A stretch of DNA of 29,873 bases from contig CALGOO010000181.1 in NCBI GenBank assembly GCA_937960715.1, positions 1 through 29,873 on the forward strand. Reading direction: 5' to 3'. Of the stretch, positions 13,663 to 22,530 are shown piece by piece (positions within the stretch are counted from its first letter, which is position 1; every line of letters begins with the position of its first letter). The stretch is from an uncultured Candidatus Competibacteraceae bacterium (GTDB lineage: Bacteria > Pseudomonadota > Gammaproteobacteria > Competibacterales > Competibacteraceae). The position numbers and the translations under genes were made by a program. Below the pieces are notes generated by a model, which was not told where the DNA came from, did no database searches, and worked only from the letters and a program-made list of their open reading frames with translations.

Positions 13663-14694
13663 ATGCCCGCCAATCTGACCCCGGAGTTCAAGGCCGCCGA
13701 AGCCGCCTTCCGCCAGGCGCGCGACTCCAAGGAACGGCTGGAATGCCTGCGCGAAATGCTGCGCACCATTCCCAAGCACAAGGGCACCGATCACCTGCAA
13801 GGCGATATCAAGAGTCGCATCAAGGATTTGACCGAGGAACTGGCCGGTCCGAAAAAAGGCGGCGCTCGCGGCGGCCCGGCCACGGTCATTCGCCCGGAAG
13901 GCGCGGCCCAGATCGCCCTGCTCGGCCCGCCCAACGCCGGCAAATCCGCCCTCCACGCCCGCCTGACCGGCTCCAACGCCGCTGTTGCCCCCTACCCCTT
14001 CACCACTCAATTTCCCCAACCGGGAATGTTGCTCTACCAGGACATCGCCTTTCAGTTGCTGGACCTGCCGCCGTTGAGCCGCGAGCGTCCCGTGCCATGG
14101 ATCGACCAAACCTTGCAGCCGACCGACGCCTGCCTGTCCGTGGTGGACCTGGCCGATCCGGAATGCGTGGATCGCGCCTTGGAAACTCAAGCCCTGCTGG
14201 TGGAAAAGCGGGTCACCCTGACCGAGCGTTGGGACATGGGCCTGGCGGCGGATACTGACGAAGACGATGAAGCCGCCCTGGCCAACCTGTTCGCCGTCCG
14301 CCTGCCAACTTTGCTTATCGCCGCCAAGGCCGACCGCATTCCGGCACTGGCGGACGAATGGGCCGTATTTCAGGAACTGACCGGCTGGCGCTATCCGATA
14401 CTGGCGGCGTCGGCCACGACGGGCGAGGGTTTGGAATCCATCGGCTCGTGGCTGTTTCGCGCACTCGGCATCGTGCGGGTTTACACCAAGGCGCCCGGTA
14501 AGCCGCCCGACATGGGCCGCCCCTTCACCGTGCGCCAGGGTCAAACCGTGCGCGACGTGGCCCGGTTGATTCACCGAGATCTGGCCCAATCCCTCAAATA
14601 CGCCCGCCACTGGACCCACGACCAGCCACACAGCCAACAGGTCGGTCCGGATCATCCGGTCGCGGATGGCGACATTCTGGAAATGCATGCCTGA
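13663..14694 (+). CDS. DRG/Obg-like GTPase with C-terminal TGS domain
   Basis: The protein has 343 aa from the ATG at 13663. A helical N-terminal region (residues 1-80) precedes the G domain. G1 is GPPNAGKS (88-95) and the switch I region has YPFTTQFPQPG, the aromatic-P-FTT form of Obg/DRG proteins. G3 reads DLPP instead of DxPG, and the G4 position reads AKAD instead of NKxD. A C-terminal TGS domain (PFTVRQGQTVRDVARLIHRD) ends the protein. DRG-type GTPases associate with ribosomes or RNA; the function of this bacterial group is not established. The last bases overlap the radical SAM gene. Confidence 0.82.
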   Translation: MPANLTPEFKAAEAAFRQARDSKERLECLREMLRTIPKHKGTDHLQGDIKSRIKDLTEELAGPKKGGARGGPATVIRPEGAAQIALLGPPNAGKSALHARLTGSNAAVAPYPFTTQFPQPGMLLYQDIAFQLLDLPPLSRERPVPWIDQTLQPTDACLSVVDLADPECVDRALETQALLVEKRVTLTERWDMGLAADTDEDDEAALANLFAVRLPTLLIAAKADRIPALADEWAVFQELTGWRYPILAASATTGEGLESIGSWLFRALGIVRVYTKAPGKPPDMGRPFTVRQGQTVRDVARLIHRDLAQSLKYARHWTHDQPHSQQVGPDHPVADGDILEMHA

Positions 14695-14698
14695 GCCG

Positions 14699-16213
14699 AT
14701 GCCCGCTATCCTGCTTTCGACCCTGAACGCCCGCTATTTCCATTCTTCCCTGGGATTACGCTACCTGCTCGCCAACTTGGGCGAGTCACAGGCCGACGCC
14801 GCCATCCGGGAATTCATCATCACCCAGCGCCCGCTGGACATCGCCGAAACCTTGCTGGCCGAGCAACCGCGCATCGTCGGCTTCGGCGTTTATATCTGGA
14901 ACATCGCGGAAACCACCCAAGTCGTCGCCCTGCTCAAGCGAGTGCGGCCGGATTTGCTGATCGTGCTCGGTGGTCCGGAAGTGAGCCATGAAAGGCAGGA
15001 ACAACCCATCATGGCGATGGCCGACCATCTGATCACAGGGCAAGCGGACTTGGCGTTCGGGCGCCTATGCCGGCGACTACTGAATGACGATCCGCCAACC
15101 GAGAAAATCATCGCCGCCGAACCGCCGCCGCTGGATCAACTCGCGTCGCCGTATCGGTTTTATACCGACGAAGACATCGCCCACCGGCTGATTTACGTCG
15201 AAGCCTCGCGCGGCTGCCCATTCCGGTGCGAGTTTTGCTTATCGGCGCTGGACCAGACCGCTTGGCCGTTTCCGCTGGAGCCGTTCTTGGTCGAGATGCA
15301 ACGACTCTACGACCGGGGCGTGCGCCATTTCAAATTCGTGGATCGCACCTTCAATCTCAACGCCAAGATCGGCGGGCGGATTCTGGATTTCTTTCTGGAA
15401 CGGCTGGACGAACGGCTGTTCCTGCATTTCGAACTGATTCCCGATCACCTGCCGGAAGGGCTCAAGGGCCGGATCGTCCGCTTTCCGCCCGGCGCGCTGC
15501 AATTCGAAATCGGGGTGCAAACCTTCAATCCCACCGTGCAGGCGCTGATCAGCCGCAAGCAGGACAACCGGAAAACCGAAGAGAATCTACGCTGGTTGCG
15601 GCAATACACCCACGCCCACTTGCACGCCGATCTGATCGTCGGCCTGCCGGGCGAGGATCTAGCCAGCTTCGCCGCGGGCTTCAACCGGCTGGTCGCGCTC
15701 GATCCGCACGAAATCCAGGTCGGCATCCTCAAGCGACTGCGCGGCGCTCCCATCGACCGCCACACCTTCGATTTCGACTGCCGCTACAATCCACAGCCAC
15801 CTTATAACCTGCTGTGTTCGAGATTGCTGAACTTCACCACGATGCGGGGCCTGGAGCGTTTCGCCCGTTACTGGGATCTGATCGGCAACTCGGGACGGTT
15901 CCGTCATGCCCGCTCCCTGCTGCTGGGCGACGATCCATTCGGACGCTTCATGACGTTCAGCGACTGGCTGTTCGCCACCACTGGCCAAACCCACCAATTC
16001 GCGCTGGAGCGGTTGTTCGATCTATTGTACAGGGGGTTGATCGAGGCGCTGGCCCTGGCCGAACCGGTAGCGCGCGAGGCATTGACCGAGGATTACCGGA
16101 ACGGTGGCATGAAAGGCTGTCCGGCCTTTTTACAACCGAACTCGCTGCCCCAAGATCGCGGGAAATCACCCAAAACCGCCATCGCCGCCATCCGGCAGGC
16201 GCGACATCGGTGA
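14699..16213 (+). CDS. B12-binding-domain radical SAM protein (DUF4080-type)
   Basis: The protein has 504 aa. The N-terminal cobalamin-binding-like domain (MPAILLSTLNARYFHSS to about residue 130) contains VLGGPEVS. A radical SAM barrel follows, with the cluster cysteines in CPFRCEFC (C173, C177, C180). The C-terminal 150 residues resemble DUF4080. The substrate is unknown. It probably binds a 4Fe-4S cluster and AdoMet, and perhaps a corrinoid. I chose ATG 14699 because the conserved domain begins there; ATG 14687, inside the GTPase end, is also in frame. The overlap with the GTPase gene suggests co-translation. Confidence 0.83.
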   Translation: MPAILLSTLNARYFHSSLGLRYLLANLGESQADAAIREFIITQRPLDIAETLLAEQPRIVGFGVYIWNIAETTQVVALLKRVRPDLLIVLGGPEVSHERQEQPIMAMADHLITGQADLAFGRLCRRLLNDDPPTEKIIAAEPPPLDQLASPYRFYTDEDIAHRLIYVEASRGCPFRCEFCLSALDQTAWPFPLEPFLVEMQRLYDRGVRHFKFVDRTFNLNAKIGGRILDFFLERLDERLFLHFELIPDHLPEGLKGRIVRFPPGALQFEIGVQTFNPTVQALISRKQDNRKTEENLRWLRQYTHAHLHADLIVGLPGEDLASFAAGFNRLVALDPHEIQVGILKRLRGAPIDRHTFDFDCRYNPQPPYNLLCSRLLNFTTMRGLERFARYWDLIGNSGRFRHARSLLLGDDPFGRFMTFSDWLFATTGQTHQFALERLFDLLYRGLIEALALAEPVAREALTEDYRNGGMKGCPAFLQPNSLPQDRGKSPKTAIAAIRQARHR

Positions 16214-16406
16214 AAACTGAAAACGCGAATTACAAAAATTCACTCTTGCTCAATCAAAAATTCACAAATTCAGTTCAGGATGCCTCAGTCCTTAATCGCT
16301 TGGGAACAGGTGTTGCCGAGAGCCGAGCTTACCCAAAGCATACATCCAGGGGATGCGGCCTACGCCCGGTAATCATGCGGGAATTCGCTTCTTAGCCACT
16401 TTAGCG

Positions 16407-16435
16407 TTGTGCGGGAACAAAATCTTTGCTATACA
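16407..16435 (+). promoter_or_regulatory. sigma70-like promoter of the zinc-ribbon gene
   Basis: TTGTGC (16407-16412) and TATACA (16430-16435) are separated by exactly 17 bp. Transcription would start near 16442 and reach the small zinc-ribbon gene at 16523. Confidence 0.55.
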
Positions 16436-16452
16436 GCAACAAAATTTGTTGC
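16436..16452 (+). promoter_or_regulatory. perfect palindrome at the predicted transcription start
   Basis: GCAACAAA-A-TTTGTTGC is an 8-bp inverted repeat with a 1-nt centre. It abuts the predicted -10 box and covers the start site, a repressor-like position. Confidence 0.55.
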
Positions 16453-16522
16453 AACGCAAAACAAAATCGACCCACCAAGGTCCAATGATGTAGTTCGATT
16501 ACTGTTAGGGAGAATCACAGTC

Positions 16523-16708
16523 ATGACCACCTCAACGCCCGTTCATACGGTTTGCCCGCACTGCAAGCGTCCGGTAACGGTACAGCCCGACCAACGCCGC
16601 GCCCAATGTCCGGAACACGGGTCGATCGTGCCGATGCGCAGCGCCATCGCCAATCCGCCGCTGCCGTCCACGCCTCCCGTGGTCTTGCTCTATCCCCAAG
16701 TCGCCTGA
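16523..16708 (+). CDS. small zinc-ribbon protein
   Basis: The 61-aa protein has C11-x-x-C14 and C29-x-x-H32, the spacing of a zinc ribbon. A Pro-rich tail follows. The start at 16523 is preceded by AGGGAGA; a longer frame from 16409 has no ribosome site and would overlap the predicted promoter. It ends 21 bp from the convergent selD gene. No function can be assigned. It has its own promoter and a palindromic possible operator, so it seems to be a regulated single gene. Confidence 0.6.
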   Translation: MTTSTPVHTVCPHCKRPVTVQPDQRRAQCPEHGSIVPMRSAIANPPLPSTPPVVLLYPQVA

Positions 16709-16729
16709 AACCCCTGTGCTGGCAGTCGG

Positions 16730-17803
16730 TCACTCCACCATCACTTGGGGATCGCCGGATTCCAAGACGCCGATGGCTGCGGCCTCCGGAAAGCCGGCGA
16801 CATGAAAGCACTCCAACACCATCGCTTCTTCCTCCGGCGCGCAAGCCACTAATAGCCCGCCGCTGGTTTGAGGATCGCAGAGCAGGCGCTGCGCCCAGGC
16901 AGGCAATTCCGAACCCAGCCTGACTTCGTGCCCGTAGCTCGCCCAATTGCGCTCGATGGCGCCGGGACCGATGCCCTGGGGCGTCAGGATCAGGGCGGTA
17001 GGCAAAACCGGCAGGCGGTCGAAGTGAATTCGCGCCGCCAGTCCCGAGCCGCGACAGATTTCCAGCAGATGCCCCAGCAGGCCGAAACCGGTCACGTCGG
17101 TCATGGCGTGTACTGCGTCGAACGCGCCGAGGCGTTGACCCACCGTATTCAGTTGAGTGGTGACCCGCAACATCTCCGCGTAGCCCGCCGCGTCCAGCAG
17201 GCCCTTTTTCAATGCGGCGCTGAGCACGCCCACGCCCAGCGGCTTGCCAAGTACCAGCCGATCGCCGGCTCGTGCGGTATCGTTGCGCCTGATGTGGCCG
17301 GGGTCGGCCAGGCCGATCACCGCCAGACCGTAAATCGGCTCGGGCGAATCGATGGAGTGGCCACCGGCGAGCGCGACGCCGGCCTCGCGACAGACTTCGG
17401 CCCCGCCTTCCATGATCCGGCGGATCACCTCCAGCGGCAGAGTGTTGACGGGCATCCCCAGAATCGCCAGCGCCAACACGGGTGTGGCGCCCATGGCATA
17501 CACATCGGAAATGGCGTTGGTGGCGGCGATGCGGCCAAAGTCGCGGGGATCATCCACGATGGGCATGAAAAAGTCGGTGGTGGCCACCAGTGCCTGCCGG
17601 TCGTTGAGGCGGAACACGGCGGCATCGTCGGCGGTGGCGCTGCCCACCAGCAGGTCGGGATGGGGGAAACCGCCCGAGACGCCGGCCAGCGCCTCGCGCA
17701 ACACCTTGGGCGCGATTTTGCAGCCACAACCGCCGCCATGCGTCAGCGTGGTGAGGCGGATGGACGCGGGATCGGTCGCGGCGAGTGGTTCCGGGGTGGT
17801 CAT
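16730..17803 (-). CDS. selD: selenide, water dikinase (selenophosphate synthase)
   Basis: The 357-aa protein makes selenophosphate from selenide and ATP, the selenium donor for tRNA-Sec and selenouridine. The active-site motif is GGCGCK: C26 and K29 correspond to C17 and K20 of the E. coli enzyme. Position 26 is a Cys codon, so this SelD is not itself a selenoprotein. DDAAVFRL and FMPIVDDP provide metal/ATP ligands of the PurM-like fold. I chose ATG 17803 because the conserved N terminus follows closely; the frame extends to 17911 without a better start. It lies downstream of selB-selC on the same strand. Confidence 0.95.
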   Translation of the reverse strand: MTTPEPLAATDPASIRLTTLTHGGGCGCKIAPKVLREALAGVSGGFPHPDLLVGSATADDAAVFRLNDRQALVATTDFFMPIVDDPRDFGRIAATNAISDVYAMGATPVLALAILGMPVNTLPLEVIRRIMEGGAEVCREAGVALAGGHSIDSPEPIYGLAVIGLADPGHIRRNDTARAGDRLVLGKPLGVGVLSAALKKGLLDAAGYAEMLRVTTQLNTVGQRLGAFDAVHAMTDVTGFGLLGHLLEICRGSGLAARIHFDRLPVLPTALILTPQGIGPGAIERNWASYGHEVRLGSELPAWAQRLLCDPQTSGGLLVACAPEEEAMVLECFHVAGFPEAAAIGVLESGDPQVMVE

Positions 17804-17910
17804 GCCTGTGTTTCCTGGTTGAGGTCGATTCGATCGAAGCCATGCGCCAGACTGGCGACTGATTTGACCGCTCGCCTCCAAAGGCAAGACCTGGTCAATA
17901 ACCGCTTGCA

Positions 17911-17950
17911 AACCTCCCTCTCCCTTTGGAAAAGGGACTAAGGGTGAGGG
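17911..17950. repeat. dispersed CCCTCTCCC-type repeat between selC and selD
   Basis: CCTCCCTCTCCCTTTGGAAA and the following GGGACTAAGGGTGAGGG match the family seen at 9799-9842. On the minus strand TCCCTTT/AAAGGGA can form a hairpin just after the tRNA-Sec 3' end, which may separate selC from selD transcription. Confidence 0.5.
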
Positions 17951-17958
17951 TGTTTATT

Positions 17959-18055
17959 TGGCGGAAGGGCGTGGGAGTCGAACCCACCAAGGACCGCCTG
18001 ACGGCCCCCACCGGATTTGAAGTCCGGCCGCCTCACCGGATGACGCCGCCCTTCC
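17959..18055 (-). tRNA. selC: tRNA-Sec (anticodon TCA)
   Basis: The 97-nt gene on the minus strand includes an encoded CCA end. The acceptor stem GGAAGGGC pairs with GCCCTTCC over 8 bp, as in bacterial tRNA-Sec. The anticodon loop CTTCAAA carries TCA. A long variable arm and a T-arm GTGGG-TTCGACT-CCCAC follow. It starts 3 nt after the selB stop codon, so both are probably on one transcript and the tRNA is cut out by processing. Confidence 0.97.
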
Positions 18056-18058
18056 AGC

Positions 18059-19990
18059 TTATTTTGATTCGTGAGTCGCAAGATCGAGCAGAGTATCGCG
18101 GAAGATACGATGCCCGTCTCCTATCCGGTGAGAGTAGCCAAGACGGTCGAAGAATTCCAGGATGTGAATCGCGACTTTGCGCCCCCCGCCGATCCGGTTG
18201 CGGAAACTGGCCGCGCGGGCCTCGCCCTCGCATTCGGCCAGTTCGAGCGCGATGGCCGACAGTTCCGCCACCGCCGCCTGCGTGAAGAAGTGATCGTGGG
18301 CCACCTGAAACACCTCACCCATGCCCACCAGTTGCTTGAGCAGGCGCCGGGTTCGATCCTCCTCCAGCCCGAGTTGGCGGGCGATGTCGCGCACCCGTGG
18401 CGGATTGTAGGGCATCGCCCGGAGCAGCGGTTCGATGCCATCCCGCCACAACGGCTCGTCGGCGGGCGCCAGTTGGACCTGATGATCTGGCAGATGTACC
18501 CACGGGCCGGTCCGGGCGACGCGCCCTTCGGCCTCCAACCCGTCGAGCAGTGCCGCGAATACCGGCCGCGCCAGGGCGGGCGCGGCGATGCGGCGCAGGC
18601 GCTCGCGGTCGGGTCCCAGCCGTTCGGGATGGTTCTCGTGCTCGGCGGCGAGGGCGGCCAGCAGGGCGTCCCGTAACGCCTGCCAGCGCGCCGGGGGAAA
18701 CAGTACCGGGCCGTTGGAACCCGGCGCGGTCACCGCCTCCGGCAAAGCCGCCAGCGCCGCCGTCACCGCCGGTCCCAGGTTCCAGTGCCGCGCCAGCGTA
18801 CCGAGATCGATCCCCTGCTCCGCCACGGCCAGCGCCCGGCGCACCGCCTCGACCGGATTCGACTGGGTGAAGGCCCGGAGCAGCTCCAACCGTTGCGGTT
18901 TGCGCCGGCCGCGGGTGGGCGGGGCGACATCGAGCACCCGGCCGCCGCCGAGCGTGCGCCGGGCCGACTGGTCGCGCAGGATGAAGCGGTCGCCATGCAG
19001 GGCGGCAACCGGCTGGTCGAGGACCAGTTGCGCCAGTCCCGTCGCGTCGGGGGCGATGGCCTCCCCTTCCAGCACCGCCACCCGGCCCGTGACATCGGCC
19101 GCGCCCAGATGGCCATGCACCGGCGTCCAATGCCGTAAGGGTTGTTCCTCGGTGGCCAGCACCCGCAATTCCACGTCGAGGCGTGCGGTCGGAACGTGCA
19201 GCGCCAGGTCCAGCACCCAGTCGCCGCGATGGATGTCCTGCCGGTGCAAATCCGGGCCGGCCAGGTTGAGGGCGCAGCGCTGGCCCGCTTCGCCGCGCTC
19301 CGCCGGCTGGTTCTGGGCATGGATGCCGCGCACCCGCGCCTCCCGCCCTGAGGTTGAAATCAGCAGCCGGTCGCCTACCCGCACGGAACCGCTGTAAACG
19401 GTGCCGGTCACCACGGTGCCGATGCCGGTCAAGGTGAAACTGCGATCCACCGCCAGCCGGAACCGTTCGCCGCCGTTGCGAGCGGGAATCTGGTGCGCGG
19501 CTTCGCGCAGATAGTGGCGGAGATCGCCGATGCCCTCGCCGGCGGGGGCGCACACCGGGAAGATGGGACTGCCCGCCAGGCCGGTGGCCGCCAGCAGGTG
19601 ACGAACCTCCGCCGTTGCTTCGCTCGCCCGCTCCGCCGAAACCCGATCGATCTTGGTCAGCGCCACCGCGCCGCGCGTCAGACCGAGCAGGTCGAGCACC
19701 TGCACATGCTCGCGGGTTTGGGGCATGGGGCCGTCGTCCGCCGCCACCACCAGCAAGACGAAGTCGATACCGGTGGCCCCGGCCACCATGGTATGCACCA
19801 GTCGCTCGTGGCCGGGCACGTCCACGAAGCCGAGAATGTCTCCCGACTCCAGCGGCTGGTAGGCGTAGCCGAGGTCGATGGTGATGCCGCGCGCCTTCTC
19901 TTCCGGCAGGCGGTCGGTATCCACGCCGGTCAGGGCGCGCACCAGGGCGGTCTTGCCGTGGTCGATGTGGCCGGCGGTGCCGATGATCAT
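18059..19990 (-). CDS. selB: selenocysteine-specific elongation factor SelB
   Basis: The 643-aa protein delivers Sec-tRNA to UGA codons at the ribosome. The EF-Tu-like GTPase domain has GHIDHGKT (7-14), DVPGHE and LTKID. Domains II and III follow, then C-terminal winged-helix repeats that read the SECIS hairpin of the mRNA (RQLGLEEDRTRRLLKQLVG and after). Length and domain order are normal. The stop lies 3 nt from the tRNA-Sec gene. selA is 2.9 kb upstream on the same strand, separated by a nuclease-like gene and other inserts; the usual selAB operon has therefore been split. Confidence 0.96.
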   Translation of the reverse strand: MIIGTAGHIDHGKTALVRALTGVDTDRLPEEKARGITIDLGYAYQPLESGDILGFVDVPGHERLVHTMVAGATGIDFVLLVVAADDGPMPQTREHVQVLDLLGLTRGAVALTKIDRVSAERASEATAEVRHLLAATGLAGSPIFPVCAPAGEGIGDLRHYLREAAHQIPARNGGERFRLAVDRSFTLTGIGTVVTGTVYSGSVRVGDRLLISTSGREARVRGIHAQNQPAERGEAGQRCALNLAGPDLHRQDIHRGDWVLDLALHVPTARLDVELRVLATEEQPLRHWTPVHGHLGAADVTGRVAVLEGEAIAPDATGLAQLVLDQPVAALHGDRFILRDQSARRTLGGGRVLDVAPPTRGRRKPQRLELLRAFTQSNPVEAVRRALAVAEQGIDLGTLARHWNLGPAVTAALAALPEAVTAPGSNGPVLFPPARWQALRDALLAALAAEHENHPERLGPDRERLRRIAAPALARPVFAALLDGLEAEGRVARTGPWVHLPDHQVQLAPADEPLWRDGIEPLLRAMPYNPPRVRDIARQLGLEEDRTRRLLKQLVGMGEVFQVAHDHFFTQAAVAELSAIALELAECEGEARAASFRNRIGGGRKVAIHILEFFDRLGYSHRIGDGHRIFRDTLLDLATHESK

Positions 19991-20172
19991 GGGGGGGCCT
20001 CTTCAGTCAACGGCCTATGCTCAAGATCGATTCTCCATCCTCGAGTCCGGCCGAATCGATCAATGTCGATGGCTGGTCAAGCGCGTTTCGACCCTGTTCG
20101 CGGGATTCTCAGGGAACCTGTTTGGACTATAGTATCTGGCCATCGCCCCCGCCGGTTCGAACGTCCGCCGCC

Positions 20173-21714
20173 ATGAAAAAACTGCCGATCGGTCTGCAAA
20201 ACCTGCGCGAGATGCGCACCCAGGGCTATGTCTACGTGGACAAGACCGCCCATGTCGCCCGCCTGGCCGAGGAAGGGAAATACTATTTTCTGGCCCGGCC
20301 CCGCCGCTTCGGCAAGAGCCTGCTGGTGGACACCCTGGCCGAGGCGTTCGCCGGCAGTCGGGACTTGTTCGAAGGACTGCACCTGGAGCACCACTGGGAC
20401 TGGAGCCGGCGGTATCCGGTGCTGCGCTTTGACTTCAGCCAGGGCGTGCTGTCCGACCGCGCCCTGCTGGACGCCACCCTGTTGGGTCAACTGCGGCTCA
20501 ACCACGAACGCCATGGTCTGGCGTGGAAAGAGGCGCCGGTTCACCTCGCGCTGGGCGATCTGGTGCAAAACCTGCGTCGGGCCACCGGCCAGCCGGTGGT
20601 GTTACTGATCGACGAATACGACAAGCCGATCCTGGACAACCTGAATAACCCCGAACAGGCCCGAGCCATGCGCGAGGGCTTGCGCAATTTCTATTCAGTG
20701 ATCAAGAGCCTCGATCCGCACCTCAAATTCGTGCTGCTGACCGGGGTGAGCAAGTTTTCCAAGGTCTCGCTATTTTCGGGATTGAACAACCTGGAAGACA
20801 TCACGATCGACCCGCGCGTCGCGACCCTGTGCGGCTACACCCATGCCGAACTGGTCGCCGCCTTCGCCGAGCATCTGGAGGGGGTGAATTTGGCCGAAGT
20901 GAAGCGCTGGTACAACGGTTACAACTTCCTCGGCGAACCGGTCTACAACCCCTTCGATATCCTGCTCTACCTGCGCCACCGCGAATTCAGGCCCTACTGG
21001 TTCGAAACCGGCACGCCGACGTTCCTGATCGAACTGCTGGCCGCACGCGGGTTCTTTACCCCGGATCTGGCTCGCCTGCGAACGGGTTTGGAATTGCTCT
21101 CGACTTTCGACGTGGACCATATCGCGACAGAGGCGTTGCTGTTTCAGACCGGTTATTTGACGATTCATAAAGCCGAGGAGCTGATCCGGGGCTACTGGAT
21201 TTACACCCTGGGTTATCCCAACCACGAAGTCGAGACCAGCCTGAACGCCAGCCTGCTGTCGGTCTACACCGATAATCCGAGCAAGAGCTTCACCCACCGG
21301 TTGCGCCTGCTCGATCTGCTGCTGGCCGACCATCTGGACGGTCTGCCCGACCTGTTTCACGCCCTGTTCGCCAGCATTCCCCATCAGTGGTACGACAACA
21401 ATCCCATCAGCCGCTACGAAGGCTATTACGCCAGCGTGTTCTACAGCCACTTCGCCGCCCTGGGGCTGGACATCGTCCTGGAAGACGCCACCAACCAGGG
21501 CCGCATCGACATGACGGTGAAATGCCAGGGTCGGATTTACCTGTTTGAATTCAAGGTGGTGGAGATCGTCCCGGAGGGCCGCGCCCTGCAACAACTCAAG
21601 GACCGGGGCTACGCCGAGAAATATCGGGCCGGAGGCGGGCCGATTTACCTGATCGGGGTGGAGTTCAGCCGCGACCGTCGCAATCTGGCCGGGTTCGCCT
21701 GGGAGCGTGGTTAG
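20173..21714 (+). CDS. AAA-ATPase-like / PD-(D/E)XK nuclease-like protein
   Basis: The protein has 513 aa. The N-terminal AAA-ATPase-like domain has a Walker A variant, ARPRRFGKS (41-49), and a Walker B LLIDEYDKP. The C-terminal PD-(D/E)XK-like domain keeps D446 and the E459-F-K461 pair. This two-domain family occurs in many copies in some bacteria and is often treated as mobile or selfish; its job is not established. It is on the strand opposite the sel genes and splits selB from selA. I chose ATG 20173 because the conserved MKKLPIGLQNLREMR begins there; upstream codons lie in the selB promoter region. Confidence 0.87.
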   Translation: MKKLPIGLQNLREMRTQGYVYVDKTAHVARLAEEGKYYFLARPRRFGKSLLVDTLAEAFAGSRDLFEGLHLEHHWDWSRRYPVLRFDFSQGVLSDRALLDATLLGQLRLNHERHGLAWKEAPVHLALGDLVQNLRRATGQPVVLLIDEYDKPILDNLNNPEQARAMREGLRNFYSVIKSLDPHLKFVLLTGVSKFSKVSLFSGLNNLEDITIDPRVATLCGYTHAELVAAFAEHLEGVNLAEVKRWYNGYNFLGEPVYNPFDILLYLRHREFRPYWFETGTPTFLIELLAARGFFTPDLARLRTGLELLSTFDVDHIATEALLFQTGYLTIHKAEELIRGYWIYTLGYPNHEVETSLNASLLSVYTDNPSKSFTHRLRLLDLLLADHLDGLPDLFHALFASIPHQWYDNNPISRYEGYYASVFYSHFAALGLDIVLEDATNQGRIDMTVKCQGRIYLFEFKVVEIVPEGRALQQLKDRGYAEKYRAGGGPIYLIGVEFSRDRRNLAGFAWERG

Positions 21715-22104
21715 TCCTCGGCCCCGGCCCGTTCCAGATTCAGCGCCAGCAACCGGCGCAACCCCTCCTCGTCGCTCGGGTCCGCCGGCCAGCCCTACGC
21801 CACTTTCCGGTCATCCGGCCAACTGTGTCTTGTCGCCCCGAAACGGCGGATTGCCGACGATGGCGGCGGCGGCGGGCCAGGCGGCTTCACCCCAGCTACC
21901 CTCACCCCCGGCCCCTTTCCAAGAGGTGGAGAGGAACACGGTCAGCAGCGCATCCAGCAGTGGGGCGCGGATCACCGGTTCGATCAGGTGGCAAAGCAGG
22001 CAGTCGGCGGCGTCGAACAGCCCGCTGTCGAACCAGGGAATTTCGGCCAAGTCGAACCCGTCGCTGCCCCGCATCGCCGCGAACGGCTTGCGGGCGTGGT
22101 CCAC
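21711..22104 (-). pseudogene. remnant of a DNA methyltransferase (type IIG-like)
   Basis: Two parts of a minus-strand methyltransferase survive. The upstream part (about 22104-21826) contains IPWFDSGLFD and a motif IV-like AIVGNPPFRGDK, typical of large type IIG/MmeI-like methylases. The last 30 residues survive at about 21797-21711 in another frame (WPADPSDEEGLRRLLALNLE). Everything between the NPPF motif and the C terminus is missing. A dispersed repeat (21897-21940) interrupts the first part, and the 5' end is cut by the vapBC genes. It cannot make a working enzyme. Confidence 0.65.
21897..21940. repeat. dispersed CCCTCTCCC-type repeat inside the methyltransferase remnant
   Basis: CTACCCTCACCCCCGGCCCC and the following TTTCCAAGAGGTGGAGAGG belong to the repeat family seen at 8023, 9799 and 17911. 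In the remnant it encodes a FLSTSWKGAGGEGS segment that is foreign to methylases. Confidence 0.5.
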
Positions 22105-22110
22105 AAACCA

Positions 22111-22530
22111 TTATTCAACAGGCACTTTGACGGCGGGGCTGATGTTCAGCCTGGCTGCCCGTCTGGCGAAACGGCGATCATCGAAGCTGAGCAGTTCATC
22201 GCAATGACTGCTGGACCGCAGGTGCAAGGCGTCGGCAAAATCCATGCCCTGGCCATGCCAGACCAGCGCATCCGCCACTCGCGGCCAGTCTTCGACGCTG
22301 ACGTTGGGAAGACCCAGCAAATGTTCGATGACGCCGACAAAATCGGGAGCGGCAAAGCCATAGAACGCCCGCAGGACCCATTCCAGTTCCAGCACCACCG
22401 CCAGGGGAACAAAGAGCTGGGGCGACTCAACCAAAATGCGCCGGGCAAGCGGTCGTTGTTTCGCGGCCTCCGGGTCGTTCGGGTCATCCACGTAAAAGCG
22501 GGCCAGAATGTTGGTGTCAAGACCGATCAT
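22111..22530 (-). CDS. VapC-type PIN-domain toxin
   Basis: The 139-aa protein is a PIN-domain ribonuclease. The acidic residues are D5 in GLDTN, the Glu pair in LELEWVL, D in GMDFADALH, and a late Asp in LSFDDRRF. VapC toxins cut tRNA or rRNA and are held in check by the antitoxin encoded just upstream. The start overlaps the antitoxin gene by 14 nt. It is intact and probably functional. Confidence 0.87.
   Translation of the reverse strand: MIGLDTNILARFYVDDPNDPEAAKQRPLARRILVESPQLFVPLAVVLELEWVLRAFYGFAAPDFVGVIEHLLGLPNVSVEDWPRVADALVWHGQGMDFADALHLRSSSHCDELLSFDDRRFARRAARLNISPAVKVPVE

Larger units (their letters stand above)
16214..16522 (+). other. 309-bp intergenic region with promoter, otherwise no gene seen
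   Basis: The first half is AT-rich and repeat-poor. A short CATCC/GGATG hairpin lies near 16343-16355. The second half holds the promoter and palindrome listed separately. I see no convincing gene or known RNA family. Confidence 0.5.
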
